Positions 35,157 through 43,705 of a DNA stretch of 64,000 bases are shown piece by piece. The DNA is taken from the NCBI GenBank assembly GCA_964555645.1, contig CAZKTA010000007.1, forward strand, positions 62,001 through 126,000, in the 5' to 3' direction. The notes beneath the pieces are model-generated. The model did no database searches. It saw only the letters and a list, made by a program, of their open reading frames with translations, and had not been told where the DNA came from. Source of the stretch: DTLC01 sp964555645. GTDB taxonomy: Bacteria > Verrucomicrobiota > Verrucomicrobiia > Limisphaerales > DTLC01. The first letter of the stretch is position 1, and the number at the start of each line of letters is the position of its first letter. Both the position numbers and the translations under genes were made by a program.

Positions 35157-35402
35157 TCACTCGCCGGATTTTTCACCGATCACTTCCACTATACAACGCA
35201 AGCCGCGTTTTGCGCTGCCGGCAGTCACGAGCGACCGGATGGCATTGATCGTCTGGCCGTCCTTGCCGATTAATCGGCCCATGTCCTTTGGGTGCACGCG
35301 CAGTTCGTAAACTGTTGCGCCCCCGCGTTCGACCGGCGTAATTGTCACCGCATCCGGGTGCTCGACCAAGCCTTTAACTACATATTCCAAAAATGCCTGC
35401 AT
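35157..35402 (-). CDS. khpA: KH-domain RNA-binding protein KhpA
   Basis: 81 residues, a single KH domain. The GxxG loop is 'RLIGKDGQTINAIRSLV'. N-terminal 'FLEYVVKGLVEHPDAVTITP' is typical of the YlqC/KhpA family, always found after rpsP. It binds RNA, in some bacteria together with KhpB/Jag, and influences cell division and translation. It starts 20 bp after rpsP and is separated from trmD by 47 bp. Confidence 0.94.
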   Translation of the reverse strand: MQAFLEYVVKGLVEHPDAVTITPVERGGATVYELRVHPKDMGRLIGKDGQTINAIRSLVTAGSAKRGLRCIVEVIGEKSGE

Positions 35403-35422
35403 GCAATCGGTCGTTAAATGAT

Positions 35423-35674
35423 TCAGCTCGACTGTTGTTTGGTGGCCTTTTTGATCAGGCTGGCCACAGTCTCGGTCGGCTGCGCACCTTTGCCAAGCCA
35501 GTATTTGACCCGCTCAATATTAAGCTTGAACGTATCGGTCTTTTTCTTCGGGTCATAATACCCTACCTCCTCGATGAACCGACCGTCTCGTGGACTGCGG
35601 CTGTCCGCAACAACCACACGATAAGCCGGCGCATTTTTTGCACCTACACGTTTTAATCTAATTCTAACTGCCAT
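35423..35674 (-). CDS. rpsP: 30S ribosomal protein S16
   Basis: 83 residues. It starts 'MAVRIRLKRVGAKNAPAYRVVVAD' (in parts), with 'SRSPRDGRFIEEVGYYDP' and 'RVKYWLGKGAQPTETVASLI', the conserved S16 body. It is an early 30S assembly protein. ATG 35674 is the family start; an upstream in-frame start adds eight unrelated residues. It is the first gene of its cluster and is preceded by a GC-rich hairpin in the leader. Confidence 0.96.
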   Translation of the reverse strand: MAVRIRLKRVGAKNAPAYRVVVADSRSPRDGRFIEEVGYYDPKKKTDTFKLNIERVKYWLGKGAQPTETVASLIKKATKQQSS

Positions 35675-35696
35675 AAATAAACAAAATCTCTTAGCC

Positions 35697-35728
35697 ACGG
35701 GCGGCGGTTACTGCCTAACGGCCGCCGT
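35697..35728 (-). promoter_or_regulatory. GC-rich hairpin in the rpsP leader
   Basis: ACGG-G-CGGC-G-GTTA pairs with TAAC-G-GCCG-CCGT around a five-base loop: about twelve pairs with one bulged G and one G-G mismatch. It ends 23 bases before the rpsP ATG on the minus strand. It could be an autoregulatory leader element of the ribosomal-protein cluster, or the terminator of a lost upstream gene, since no intact gene precedes it on this strand. No T-run follows immediately. Confidence 0.45.
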
Positions 35729-37345
35729 CGAATCCCTGCAGAAACACGTAGAATAATCCATGGCCCGATTCTTGCAAGCCCCATTTTCCGAGCCCATGAG
35801 CCTTTTCTAACGCGGTTGAGCCGATGCAACCTCGCCAAAAACTTCCGAAAATTTCGGCTTAGAAACCGCAGGCGATGTGTAAACTGGTAAGCCTTAGGGT
35901 AAGCAGAATGAGGGGTTTTGCTTCCGTAAAACGAGATTCCGCGTTATGAAGGTTCGAGCGGGTTGCCTCGGAAAGGGTTGGATCACAATCTCGGCCGGGT
36001 GTGGCATCGGCTGTTCTTACACGCTGGTTCCAAGTGAAGGCTATTTCTTGCTGGAGCATTTGGAAGTTTCACGAGGTGTCCCCTTGTACAAATGACAGGT
36101 TTTGTTCTGCACAAAAAACAACCTTAGAATAAACCCGTATGGAGCTTGACTGATTCAAATCTGGTGACTCGATTTACGGAATTTTTAGCGCGCGGCACGG
36201 TTGTTTTTTTCCCGTCCGGTGTGCGGTCACGACAACAACGTGTATCAGCTTCATTGGGCTATGACGGGGGCGGTCTGAAGGCCAAACTGTTCTGTTCGTT
36301 GACGATTTTAATGGCCCAGATTTAAGCCCGGTCTGGCAGGCTGTACTGCCACCGGCGCCTTTGGGTGGGCGTACTTTCGCCGGGCATGTACGTCGGGCGC
36401 TCCTAGTTATGCTTACCTCTGACAAAAGCAAGCTGGGAGTTTGGGATGTGCAGATGGTTGGGTATGGAGGTGCGCTATGGTTTAGGTGTGGTGTTTGTCT
36501 GGGTGCGGCCACGGGTCTTGATGTGGCTTTGGCGCAAGGCGTGTGCAAAGGGCTCAAGGCCGGTTTGGCGAAGGATTCGCTGCTGGGCGGGCTTGGTCGG
36601 TTGCATTGCCGGCAGGCCTTCGGCAGCATACATAGTGTCAAGTGCCGGCACTGTGCGGCTGCGGGCGCAACCGGCCAGACGGCTTGTGGCTTTGACACCC
36701 TTTGGGCAGCCGCTGCGCCGGCGCAGTCCGGTGGCTTTGATCCGGAGCCGGGCCAGCTTTGTCTGCGTGGGCAGCGGCAGCGCCGAATTGTTGTTGGTTG
36801 AGTGTTAATTGGTGCACTTGGTCCCGCGCACCCGGGGCCCAACAGCCAACCAGTTGCGCCCGGCCCTGGCAAGCACCACCGCTTTTGTCATACCTGGTAT
36901 GAATCGCATGGTAAACGGTCCGTCCTGCGGTTATCGAACCTGCTTGCGCGGTTGCAAAGATGTAGTTGGAGTACAAGCATGGATTTTTTCGCACCGATCT
37001 TCCGCTGCGAGGTCCGCTTCAATACCATCGCTCAGTCAAATGGCCTCAGCATGGATGGGTTTATGGAGATTTGGCTCTTGGAGGCTGTTAACCCAGATCC
37101 GAGGGAGATGATATCCCCATTCGGCGGTTGCTACAGCACGTGTAAGAGTTTCTTTGCTGGCAGTTGACAGTAGCGATAAACCTGCTCTGTGCATTCGCCA
37201 GCACCAGGTCCGCACCAAGGTTGCATCATGTAACCGGGTTCTGGCTGAGCAAATGATCAGCAGTACAGAAGAGCCGATCAACACATTGATCTGCGCGTGT
37301 GCTGAAGGAGCGCATCCAAGCCTCGGCAAGATCATCCGCAGACAC
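35729..37345. other. 1.6-kb region without an intact gene, probably decayed
   Basis: No open frame here matches anything known. The longest, a 232-codon minus-strand frame at 36174-36872 and a 146-codon plus frame at 36361-36801, are Pro/Ala- or Gly/Cys-rich and look like chance frames in GC-rich DNA. No tRNA, tmRNA or RNase P signature was found. Because the right end merges into a frameshifted remnant of a secreted-protein C-terminus, I interpret at least part of it as eroded coding sequence. Fragments such as 'HPSLGKIIRRH' just before the remnant fit that view. Confidence 0.4.
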
Positions 37346-37533
37346 GACGGCAAGGTGCAGCTTCACATCACTGCTCCAGCCGGCCGACGATGGATTGTTG
37401 AGGTGTCGACGAACCTGGTTGACCGGGTCGAGCTTGGGCAGCCACTAAGCTGAGCGATTGCGATCTCGTGTTGAAAGGGGCGCAGGCCGCCGGCGCGCCA
37501 GCGCGGTTCTATCGAGTTGTGGTGCGTAAAGAA
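37346..37533 (+). pseudogene. Frameshifted remnant of a secreted verrucomicrobial protein C-terminus
   Basis: In one frame the sequence reads 'DGKVQLHITAPAGRRWIVEV' and continues 'STNLVDRVELGQPLS' to a stop at 37451. In the next frame it resumes 'LSDCDLVLKGAQAAGAPARF' and 'YRVVVRKE'. Joined, this is the module 'apply quantity to text' tail that ends many long secreted verrucomicrobial proteins (pattern 'aG..wvvEaStdLv.W..l ... aRFYRv'). A one-base indel near 37442-37452 explains the break. No complete upstream reading frame exists, so it is a relic, not a split gene. Its end overlaps the convergent rfaE2 by 25 bases. Confidence 0.7.
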
Positions 37534-38042
37534 CCCGGGCTGCCAGCCGCGCATGATCCAGGCTTTCCGATTTTTGCGAGCAATCCAGTTGTGGATTTGC
37601 CGGGCACCAACGGCAGGATGACGATTTTGCCGCCTAGCCGCTCGACGAGCGTGCGCTCGGTTTGGTTCAGGCTCTCGATTGTATAATCGCCGCCTTTGAC
37701 CCACACGTCAGGTTTGACAAGTTCGAGGAACTTCGTTGCGTCAACCTCGCGAAATATACAAACCGCATCCACGCAAGCCAATGCAGCCAACACAAGCGCG
37801 CGGTCTTGTTCGGTATTAATTGGTCGGCCGGGACCTTTCAAGATGCGGACTGATTCATCGCTGTTCACCCCCACAAGGAGTGTGTCGCCGTATGTGCGTG
37901 CGGCCTCGAGATAGGTGACGTGGCCGACGTGCAAGATATCGAAACATCCGTTTGTGACGACCAGTTTTTTGCCCGCAGCGCGCAGTGTTTGGCACCATGC
38001 AGAAAGGTTTTCAAACGGAATTATTTTTTGACGAAAATTCAC
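37509..38042 (-). CDS. rfaE2: D-glycero-beta-D-manno-heptose 1-phosphate adenylyltransferase
   Basis: About 177 residues of the nucleotidyltransferase (cytidylyltransferase-like) family. 'VVTNGCFDILHVGHVTYLEAAR' holds the HxGH site. 'GVNSDESVRILKGPGRPIN', 'DAVCIF', 'PDVWVKGGDYTIE' and 'STTGLLAKI' are the RfaE C-domain (HldE domain 2) motifs. It makes ADP-heptose for LPS core, implying a Gram-negative envelope. The start is probably GTG 38042 (VNFRQKIIPF). The normal end is around 'STTGLLAKI'; the final residues 'GKPGSCAAGSPGSLRTTTR' run antisense into the decayed module and look like a run-on tail. Confidence 0.9.
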   Translation of the reverse strand: MNFRQKIIPFENLSAWCQTLRAAGKKLVVTNGCFDILHVGHVTYLEAARTYGDTLLVGVNSDESVRILKGPGRPINTEQDRALVLAALACVDAVCIFREVDATKFLELVKPDVWVKGGDYTIESLNQTERTLVERLGGKIVILPLVPGKSTTGLLAKIGKPGSCAAGSPGSLRTTTR

Positions 38043-38095
38043 GCCCAAAGTTTGGCCTAGGCAATCTGGCACTGGCAAACCAATTTCAAGCCGGT

Positions 38096-38845
38096 CTATG
38101 ACCGGTTTTTTAGGCCAACGGCGATGCTCATAATGCCACAGAGGATGTTGACTGTATGAACCTCAGTCAGGCCGAGTTGGCGCATTTTCGCCACAACACC
38201 TTGTTGAGCTGGATAATGCCTCAGTGATTCGATGATATGATCGTAGGCTGGTTTGTTGCCGGCTATTACGGCTCCTAGCGTGGGTACAACTGTCATCAAG
38301 TAGGAAAAATACAGCGTGTGCAAGAGCCGATTCTGTGGTTTGCCAAAGTCCAACACAAGCACACGGCCACCGGCTTTAGCGACTCGGGTCATTTCGACCA
38401 AACCAAGCTCCCAACTTGCCAGATTCCGCAATCCGTAGCTTATGGTCACAGCGTCAAATGTCTCGTCTGCAAATGGCAGCTGTTGCGCATCGCCCAACAC
38501 GAAAACGGGGTTGGCAGTGCCCGTGCAGACTTCTGAGTATAGGGTGTTTTTAGCGCATGCCCGGCGTTTAGCCAGCTCAAGCATTGGCGGGTTGAAATCG
38601 AGTCCGACCACATGCGCGCCGGCTGCAGCCAACTCCAACGCAACATCCCCCGTACCACAACACACGTCCAAGGCACGCTGGCCAGGGCCGACCTGTGCAA
38701 GCTGTGCCAAACGACGTTTCCAGCGCCTGTGTAAACCGAAGCTTTGCACGTCGTTCATCAGGTCGTACCGCAGGGCAATGGCGGCGAAAAGTTCGCGCAC
38801 CTTTTTGTTGTGCGATTTGTTTTGCAAGCAATAGTCGGTTGCCAT
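38096..38845 (-). CDS. ubiE: Menaquinone/ubiquinone biosynthesis C-methyltransferase
   Basis: 249 residues. SAM motif I is 'ALDVCCGTGDVALELA'. 'FAAIALRYDLMNDVQSFGLHRRWKR' and 'AVTISYGLRNLASW' with 'GGRVLVLDFGKP' are specific to the UbiE/MenG family. It methylates demethylmenaquinol (and/or the ubiquinol precursor). Menaquinone is the more likely quinone for Verrucomicrobiota. It is 53 bp upstream of rfaE2 on the same strand. It is divergent from mdh, with 146 bp between the starts. Confidence 0.93.
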   Translation of the reverse strand: MATDYCLQNKSHNKKVRELFAAIALRYDLMNDVQSFGLHRRWKRRLAQLAQVGPGQRALDVCCGTGDVALELAAAGAHVVGLDFNPPMLELAKRRACAKNTLYSEVCTGTANPVFVLGDAQQLPFADETFDAVTISYGLRNLASWELGLVEMTRVAKAGGRVLVLDFGKPQNRLLHTLYFSYLMTVVPTLGAVIAGNKPAYDHIIESLRHYPAQQGVVAKMRQLGLTEVHTVNILCGIMSIAVGLKNRS

Positions 38846-38991
38846 GCCCGGTTTTAGTGTACAAAAACAGTCGTGTTTGGGCGGTCAAATTTTCTCAAAA
38901 CTGTACGGTTAACCGAATCGGCAGACGCACTGCAGGGTGTCTTGCTTTGCACGAGATAACGCTCCTATATTGCGGGCGGGACCTTTTTACG

Positions 38992-39984
38992 ATGACAACA
39001 CAACCAATTCGTATTGCTGTTACCGGTGCCGCTGGCCAGGTTGGATACGCGCTGCTGTTCCGGATCGCAGCAGGCGAAATGTTCGGACCGGCCACACCGG
39101 TGATTTTGCACCTGATCGAGATCGACCCTGCACTGCCTGCACTCCAGGGTGTGGTAATGGAATTGGAAGACTGTGCATTTCCGTTGCTCAAGGGCATTAT
39201 TGCAACAGCTGACCTCGCTGAAGGGTTCCGCAGTGTGAATTGGGCGTTACTTGTTGGCGCTGCACCGCGTAGGGCAGGGATGGAACGACACGAGCTGCTT
39301 GGGGTCAATGGCAAGATTTTCATCGAGCAAGGCCGCGCAATCCAGACCAACGCAGCCGAGGATGTGCGTGTGTTAGTCGTAGGTAACCCGTGCAATACAA
39401 ATTGTCTGATTTGCATGTCGCACGCGCCGGATGTACCGCGCAACAGGTTTTTCGCATTGACACGCCTTGATGAGAACCGTGCAAAAGCGCAGCTTGCAAA
39501 GAAGGCCGGGGTCCAAGTGGCCGCGGTGACGAACCTTGCAATTTGGGGAAACCACAGCTCGACGATGTACCCTGATTTCTTCAATGCGAAAATAAACGGC
39601 GAACCTGCCCCCGATGTTATTGGCGACGATCAGTGGCTTAGAGAAAAGTTTGTTGCTGCAGTACAACAACGCGGTGCAGCAATTATCAAAGCGCGCGGTG
39701 CATCGAGCGCTGCAAGTGCAGCAAGCGCAATAGTTGACACGGTCAGGTCGCTTGTCATGCCGACGCCCCCTGGCGATTGGCACAGTGTGGCTGTTTGCTC
39801 AGACGGTAGTTACGGAATTGAGCCCGGGCTGATCTGCAGTTTACCGGTGCGCAGCGACGGTCAATGCTGGGAGATTGTACAGGGGCTTGGCTTAAACGAG
39901 TTCAGCCGCGCAAAAATAGCCGCATCAGTCGAGGAACTTAAACTTGAGCGCGCGTTGGTTGCCGAACTGTTGCCATGCAAGTGA
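38992..39984 (+). CDS. mdh: Malate dehydrogenase
   Basis: 330 residues, cytosolic/group-1 type. The NAD site is 'IAVTGAAGQVGYALLFRIAAG'. 'GAAPRRAGMERHELLGVNGKIF' carries the substrate Arg residues (family form GARPRGPGMER). 'NPCNTNCLICMSHAP', 'LTRLDENRAKAQLAKKAG' and the active-site 'IWGNHSSTMYPDF' with His follow. It interconverts malate and oxaloacetate in the TCA cycle. ATG 38992 agrees with the family start. thiE follows after 54 bp. Confidence 0.96.
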   Translation: MTTQPIRIAVTGAAGQVGYALLFRIAAGEMFGPATPVILHLIEIDPALPALQGVVMELEDCAFPLLKGIIATADLAEGFRSVNWALLVGAAPRRAGMERHELLGVNGKIFIEQGRAIQTNAAEDVRVLVVGNPCNTNCLICMSHAPDVPRNRFFALTRLDENRAKAQLAKKAGVQVAAVTNLAIWGNHSSTMYPDFFNAKINGEPAPDVIGDDQWLREKFVAAVQQRGAAIIKARGASSAASAASAIVDTVRSLVMPTPPGDWHSVAVCSDGSYGIEPGLICSLPVRSDGQCWEIVQGLGLNEFSRAKIAASVEELKLERALVAELLPCK

Positions 39985-40038
39985 GGGTTTCCGATCTGCG
40001 TTCGGGTTTCAGGTGGGCGTGTTTTATGGTCCCGTAAG

Positions 40039-40677
40039 ATGAAGCCACTTGAACAGTGCAAGCTTTACGCGTTTGTGGACACGGCTTATCTGCGGGGACG
40101 TGCACCCGAGCTGGTGGCACAGCAATTGTGTGATGGAGGCGCAGACATTATCCAGTTGCGTGCCAAGGGATTGTCTCTTGATGAGATTAAGCGCATGGCC
40201 GAAGCCATTTTGCCAGTCGTGCGCAGCGCAAACGTCGGGTTTGTGATCAATGACCATCTATTAGTGGCACGTGAAGTTGGTGCTGACTTTTGTCATCTCG
40301 GTCAGGAAGATTTTTTTGGTGCGGGTTACAAGCGCGTTTCCGAATTAAACATCGCTGAGTCCGGGTTACGGATCGGGCTTAGCACACACGCCCCGGCGCA
40401 AGCGTTGCATGCTGTTAATGCAGGCGCGCATTACATCGCAGTTGGTCCGGTTTTCAGTACGTCAACAAAACCGTCTGCTACACCTACAACGCTTGATTAC
40501 GTCCGATGGGCAGCTGCAAACATCACACTGCCTTGGTTTGCAATTGGAGGAATTACTCTTGCGAATCTAGATGCCGTGCTTGAAGCGGGCGCAAGGCGCG
40601 TCTGTGTAGTGTCAGCCATTCTGAACGCCGGTGACATAACCCGTGCATGCGCCGAATTCAGATGTCGGCTGTGCTGA
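40039..40677 (+). CDS. thiE: Thiamine-phosphate synthase
   Basis: 212 residues, TIM-barrel ThiE. 'GADIIQLRAKGLSLDEI' binds pyrophosphate. 'FVINDHLLVAREVGADFCHLGQED' and 'HYIAVGPVFSTSTKPSA' are the pyrimidine/thiazole site, and 'WFAIGGITLANLDAVLEAGARRVCVVSAIL' (in parts) is the C-terminal phosphate site. It joins HMP-pyrophosphate and thiazole phosphate. No TPP riboswitch was found in the 54-bp gap to mdh, so it may be transcribed with mdh. Confidence 0.94.
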   Translation: MKPLEQCKLYAFVDTAYLRGRAPELVAQQLCDGGADIIQLRAKGLSLDEIKRMAEAILPVVRSANVGFVINDHLLVAREVGADFCHLGQEDFFGAGYKRVSELNIAESGLRIGLSTHAPAQALHAVNAGAHYIAVGPVFSTSTKPSATPTTLDYVRWAAANITLPWFAIGGITLANLDAVLEAGARRVCVVSAILNAGDITRACAEFRCRLC

Positions 40678-40831
40678 TGGCCACCGTTTTTATGCGTTAC
40701 GCGCTCGGCGACACATTCAGCTGCACGCACAACCAAGACGTTTTATAGTCGTTTTGGCTTGTCTGGGTTGGTGCAGCAGTGCGAGTCTATATCGAATCAA
40801 TCACCGTCATTGACCGCGTTTTTGAGCGAAC

Positions 40832-42973
40832 ATGCGCACGACGAAATCAAAGGTATCGAGCAGCGTGTTTTTGCGCAGCCTTGTGTTGGTTGGTGGTGTG
40901 TTGCCCCTTACTTTGACATGCAGCGGGTGCAAATCTGTGAACGGTGCCTGGGCAACATCACAAGCTGGCCCGTCGGCATTGGACATAAACGCACCACCAG
41001 CACGCCTTGCTGCGAAGTTATCTGGGCCCAGCCAGGCCGAAATTAAACGTGCTCTTGAGGCGGTTTACCCAGCAATTGTCCGCATCGATGCTGTGATCGA
41101 GCAAGGTGAGCAAGGCCGAATGCAAAAGCAGCGTGTCACCGGCAGCGGGACAATCATTTCCGAAGACGGCTATGTCATTACGAACCATCACGTAGCCGGC
41201 CGAGCGACGCGTATTGTTTGCAGGCTTGCTACAGGTGAGGAACTTGACGCAGTGCTGGTTGGCACAGACCCACTGACCGACATCGCGGTTCTCAAGCTCG
41301 ACCTTTCGGCAAGGCGCGATCCGAAAGCTCGCCTGCCCTTTGCGCGGTTTGGTGACTCTGACAAGCTTAGGATTGGCGACACTGTCTTTGCGATGGGCAG
41401 CCCAGCGGGTGTGTCACAGTCTGTAACGAAAGGTATCATTTCAAACACGGCCATGATCGCACCAGCAGGCAGTGTTTTCATTTTGGACGGTGAACCTGTT
41501 GGATTGCTTGTGCGGTGGATAGGACATGACGCGCAGATTTATTCGGGCAACAGCGGCGGCCCGCTGGTGAATCTGGCTGGTGAAATTGTGGGTGTGAACG
41601 AGGTTGGCATTGGTAGTTTAGGGGGTGCAATCCCGAGCAATCTGGCCCGCGCGATTGCTGAAGAACTAATCGCAAATGGAACAGTGTCACGAAGCTGGAT
41701 CGGACTTGAAGTGCAACCGCTGTTGAAAGGCGCCCGGGATGCTAAAGGCGTGCTTGTGGCGAGCGTGTTGCCGGACAGCCCCGCCAAGGCAGCGGGTATC
41801 CAACCGGGCGATTTAATCATTGAGTTCAACGGTCAGCCTGTGCCCGACTGCCGACTATCCGAGGATATCCCGATGTTTAATCGCCTTGTGCTGAACACAC
41901 CGGTTGGCGCAACTGTTACGCTCAAAGGCTTGCGCAACGGGCAAGTTGTCACATGGCAGCTCACAACAACAAATCGTGAGCCTGCACAGGCACGCGAAAC
42001 AGAATTGAAACACTGGGGACTTGTAGTGCGCGACCTAACGCGCACATCGGCGCTTGAAAACAAACGGCCAACAAAACAGGGTGTACTGGTTGACTCAGTG
42101 CGTCCAGGCGGGCCTTGTGCAGAATCAAAACCGCCACTTCAAAGCGGCGACATCATCGTTAAAGTGGCTGATGCGCTCGTTACAAACGTGGCTGATCTGG
42201 TCGAGTTCACGCGCCGGTTCGTCGGCGACAGTACCGAGCGCAAACCCGTGCTAGTGACATTTGAACGCGGTGCACAACAACTCGTTACGGTGGCGCGTAT
42301 TGGCCCAGAGCCACAGGAAGAAAAACCAGCCCGACCACAAAAGGCATGGCTAGGTGTGCAATCACAGGTATTAACACCAGAGCTTGCCGAAGCATTGGGG
42401 CTGGATGGAAAGAAAGGCGTGCGTGTAACACAAGTTTTACCCGATTCACCAGCTGCTCGTGCTGGGATCACGGTTGGCGACATTTTACTGAAGCTCGACG
42501 GGCAGGTTATACCTGCCAGTACACAGGCCGACCAGGAGTTGTTCGACAACATGATCCGGGCTTATAAAGTAGGCAGTGAAGCCGAGCTTGAAGGCGTCCG
42601 GAACGGCGAACCGATCAAGCTACTGGTCACGCTTGGTCAAAGCCCGAAAACCGCGCCTGAACTTGCCGAGTACAAAGACGACAGGTTTGAGTTCACCGCA
42701 CGCGAACTTTCGCTGGCCGAGCGCGTCGAGGAAAAACTCGATGACACTTTTGCCGGTGTACGGGTTAGCGTGGTGCAACGCGCTGGTTGGGCTGCACTGG
42801 CCGGGTTAAGCTCGGGGGACATTATTACTGCCATAGACGGCAGACCGATCGATTCCATACCTACCCTCAGGGAAACACTGCAAACCCTTGCAAAGACAAA
42901 ACCGCGCCGCACAGTGTTTTTCGTCAGGCGCGGTGTCGGGACGTTGTACATCGAAATCGAACCGCGATGGTGA
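40832..42973 (+). CDS. Large DegP/HtrA-type serine protease with several PDZ domains
   Basis: 713 residues, exported, with a probable lipoprotein signal ('LVLVGGVLPLTLTCSGCKSV'). The trypsin-like domain has an intact triad: His about 120 ('VITNHHVAG'), Asp about 150 ('DPLTDIAVLKLD') and Ser about 241 ('YSGNSGGPL'). At least three PDZ domains follow: about 285-375 ('VLPDSPAKAAGIQPGDLIIE'), 410-480 ('SVRPGGPCAESKPPLQSGDI') and 510-600 ('VLPDSPAARAGITVGDILLK'). A fourth lies near 640-705 ('GWAALAGLSSGDIITAIDG'). DegP itself has two PDZ domains, so this is an enlarged periplasmic protease or chaperone. Downstream an imperfect hairpin at 43000-43035 may end transcription. Confidence 0.92.
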   Translation: MRTTKSKVSSSVFLRSLVLVGGVLPLTLTCSGCKSVNGAWATSQAGPSALDINAPPARLAAKLSGPSQAEIKRALEAVYPAIVRIDAVIEQGEQGRMQKQRVTGSGTIISEDGYVITNHHVAGRATRIVCRLATGEELDAVLVGTDPLTDIAVLKLDLSARRDPKARLPFARFGDSDKLRIGDTVFAMGSPAGVSQSVTKGIISNTAMIAPAGSVFILDGEPVGLLVRWIGHDAQIYSGNSGGPLVNLAGEIVGVNEVGIGSLGGAIPSNLARAIAEELIANGTVSRSWIGLEVQPLLKGARDAKGVLVASVLPDSPAKAAGIQPGDLIIEFNGQPVPDCRLSEDIPMFNRLVLNTPVGATVTLKGLRNGQVVTWQLTTTNREPAQARETELKHWGLVVRDLTRTSALENKRPTKQGVLVDSVRPGGPCAESKPPLQSGDIIVKVADALVTNVADLVEFTRRFVGDSTERKPVLVTFERGAQQLVTVARIGPEPQEEKPARPQKAWLGVQSQVLTPELAEALGLDGKKGVRVTQVLPDSPAARAGITVGDILLKLDGQVIPASTQADQELFDNMIRAYKVGSEAELEGVRNGEPIKLLVTLGQSPKTAPELAEYKDDRFEFTARELSLAERVEEKLDDTFAGVRVSVVQRAGWAALAGLSSGDIITAIDGRPIDSIPTLRETLQTLAKTKPRRTVFFVRRGVGTLYIEIEPRW

Positions 42974-43167
42974 CATGGCGCGGACCCACGAGGTGCAATC
43001 GCTAAGCCAAAATGTGCTTCTTGGGCATTTTAGCGCTCAGCAATCAAGGTTGATAAAATGCGTCCGCTAGCCTGATGCCTCTCCTTCAACTCTGCTAAAG
43101 ACCGATGTGTGGCGCGTTTGGCGGGTTGAAAACTCTAGGCCGGGTAAAGTAAACTGGGGCAGGGCAT

Positions 43168-43371
43168 ATGCAATGCAAAAAAGAACAAAACCTGAAACGA
43201 TGCAGCTGTTCGTATTCGCCCTGTAGTCGAAAGGGCATTTGTTGCGAATGCTTGCATTATCACCTTGCGCACAGACAATTGCCGGGTTGTTGTTTTCCCG
43301 AAGATGCAGAGGCGACCTACGACAGGTCGTTCGAGCATTTCGCGCGCTTAGTCGCGCAAAAACGGGTTTAG
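43168..43371 (+). CDS. DUF6485 family small Cys-rich protein
   Basis: 67 residues with nine cysteines, arranged as 'CSCSYSPCSRKGICCECLHY' plus 'LPGCCFPEDAEATYDRSFEHF'. I recognise the small DUF6485 family, whose conserved core is C-x-C-x4-C-x5-CC-x-C and a 'TYDRS' end. The cysteines probably bind zinc or an Fe-S cluster. No function is known. Its DNA-level isolation (about 190 bp after the protease, no neighbour on the same strand) suggests its own transcript. Confidence 0.8.
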   Translation: MQCKKEQNLKRCSCSYSPCSRKGICCECLHYHLAHRQLPGCCFPEDAEATYDRSFEHFARLVAQKRV

Positions 43372-43537
43372 GACCTCACCGCTGGGTTTTCCTCAATCAC
43401 TTGCGGAGTAGAAAAACCCGCATCAGCTGACTACCGAAACTGTTCGGGAGTAAACTCTCTTGGGCACTCGATTCTTTTGGTCTATGAGGTCGTGCTGTAT
43501 TTGAAGCCACAAAAGCTTGAGGCCGCATTTGGCGGCT

Positions 43538-43705
43538 TTACCGTACGTTGCTGGCAATAAGCGCGCCAATCACAACACCCCAAATCGTGCTCAGGTACGG
43601 ATTACTTGTCAATGGGCACGCACCTGTAGAGCAGCCCACCAACTTGTACCAGCCATAGCCCAATACACCGCCTACCACAGCGCCAATTACAATTCTAAGT
43701 ATCAT
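43538..43705 (-). CDS. DUF6132 family small membrane protein
   Basis: 55 residues, found by translating the minus strand by hand. A glycine-rich membrane helix 'RIVIGAVVGGVLGYGWYKLV' is followed by 'GCSTGACPLTSNPYLSTIWG' and a second helix 'VVIGALIASN'. The C-x4-C-P-x-TSNP motif identifies the DUF6132/YtxH-like small protein family, which is often encoded near rhodanese or thioredoxin-like redox genes. The two cysteines on the loop between helices may have a redox role. No partner gene is adjacent here. Confidence 0.8.
   Translation of the reverse strand: MILRIVIGAVVGGVLGYGWYKLVGCSTGACPLTSNPYLSTIWGVVIGALIASNVR

Noticed and set aside
36174..36872. A 232-codon minus-strand open frame
   Set aside because: Pro/Ala/Ser-rich, no family resemblance, and similar long frames exist on the other strand; a chance frame in GC-rich decayed DNA.
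39985..40038. TPP riboswitch before thiE
   Set aside because: Only 54 bp are available and no thi-box sequence is present.
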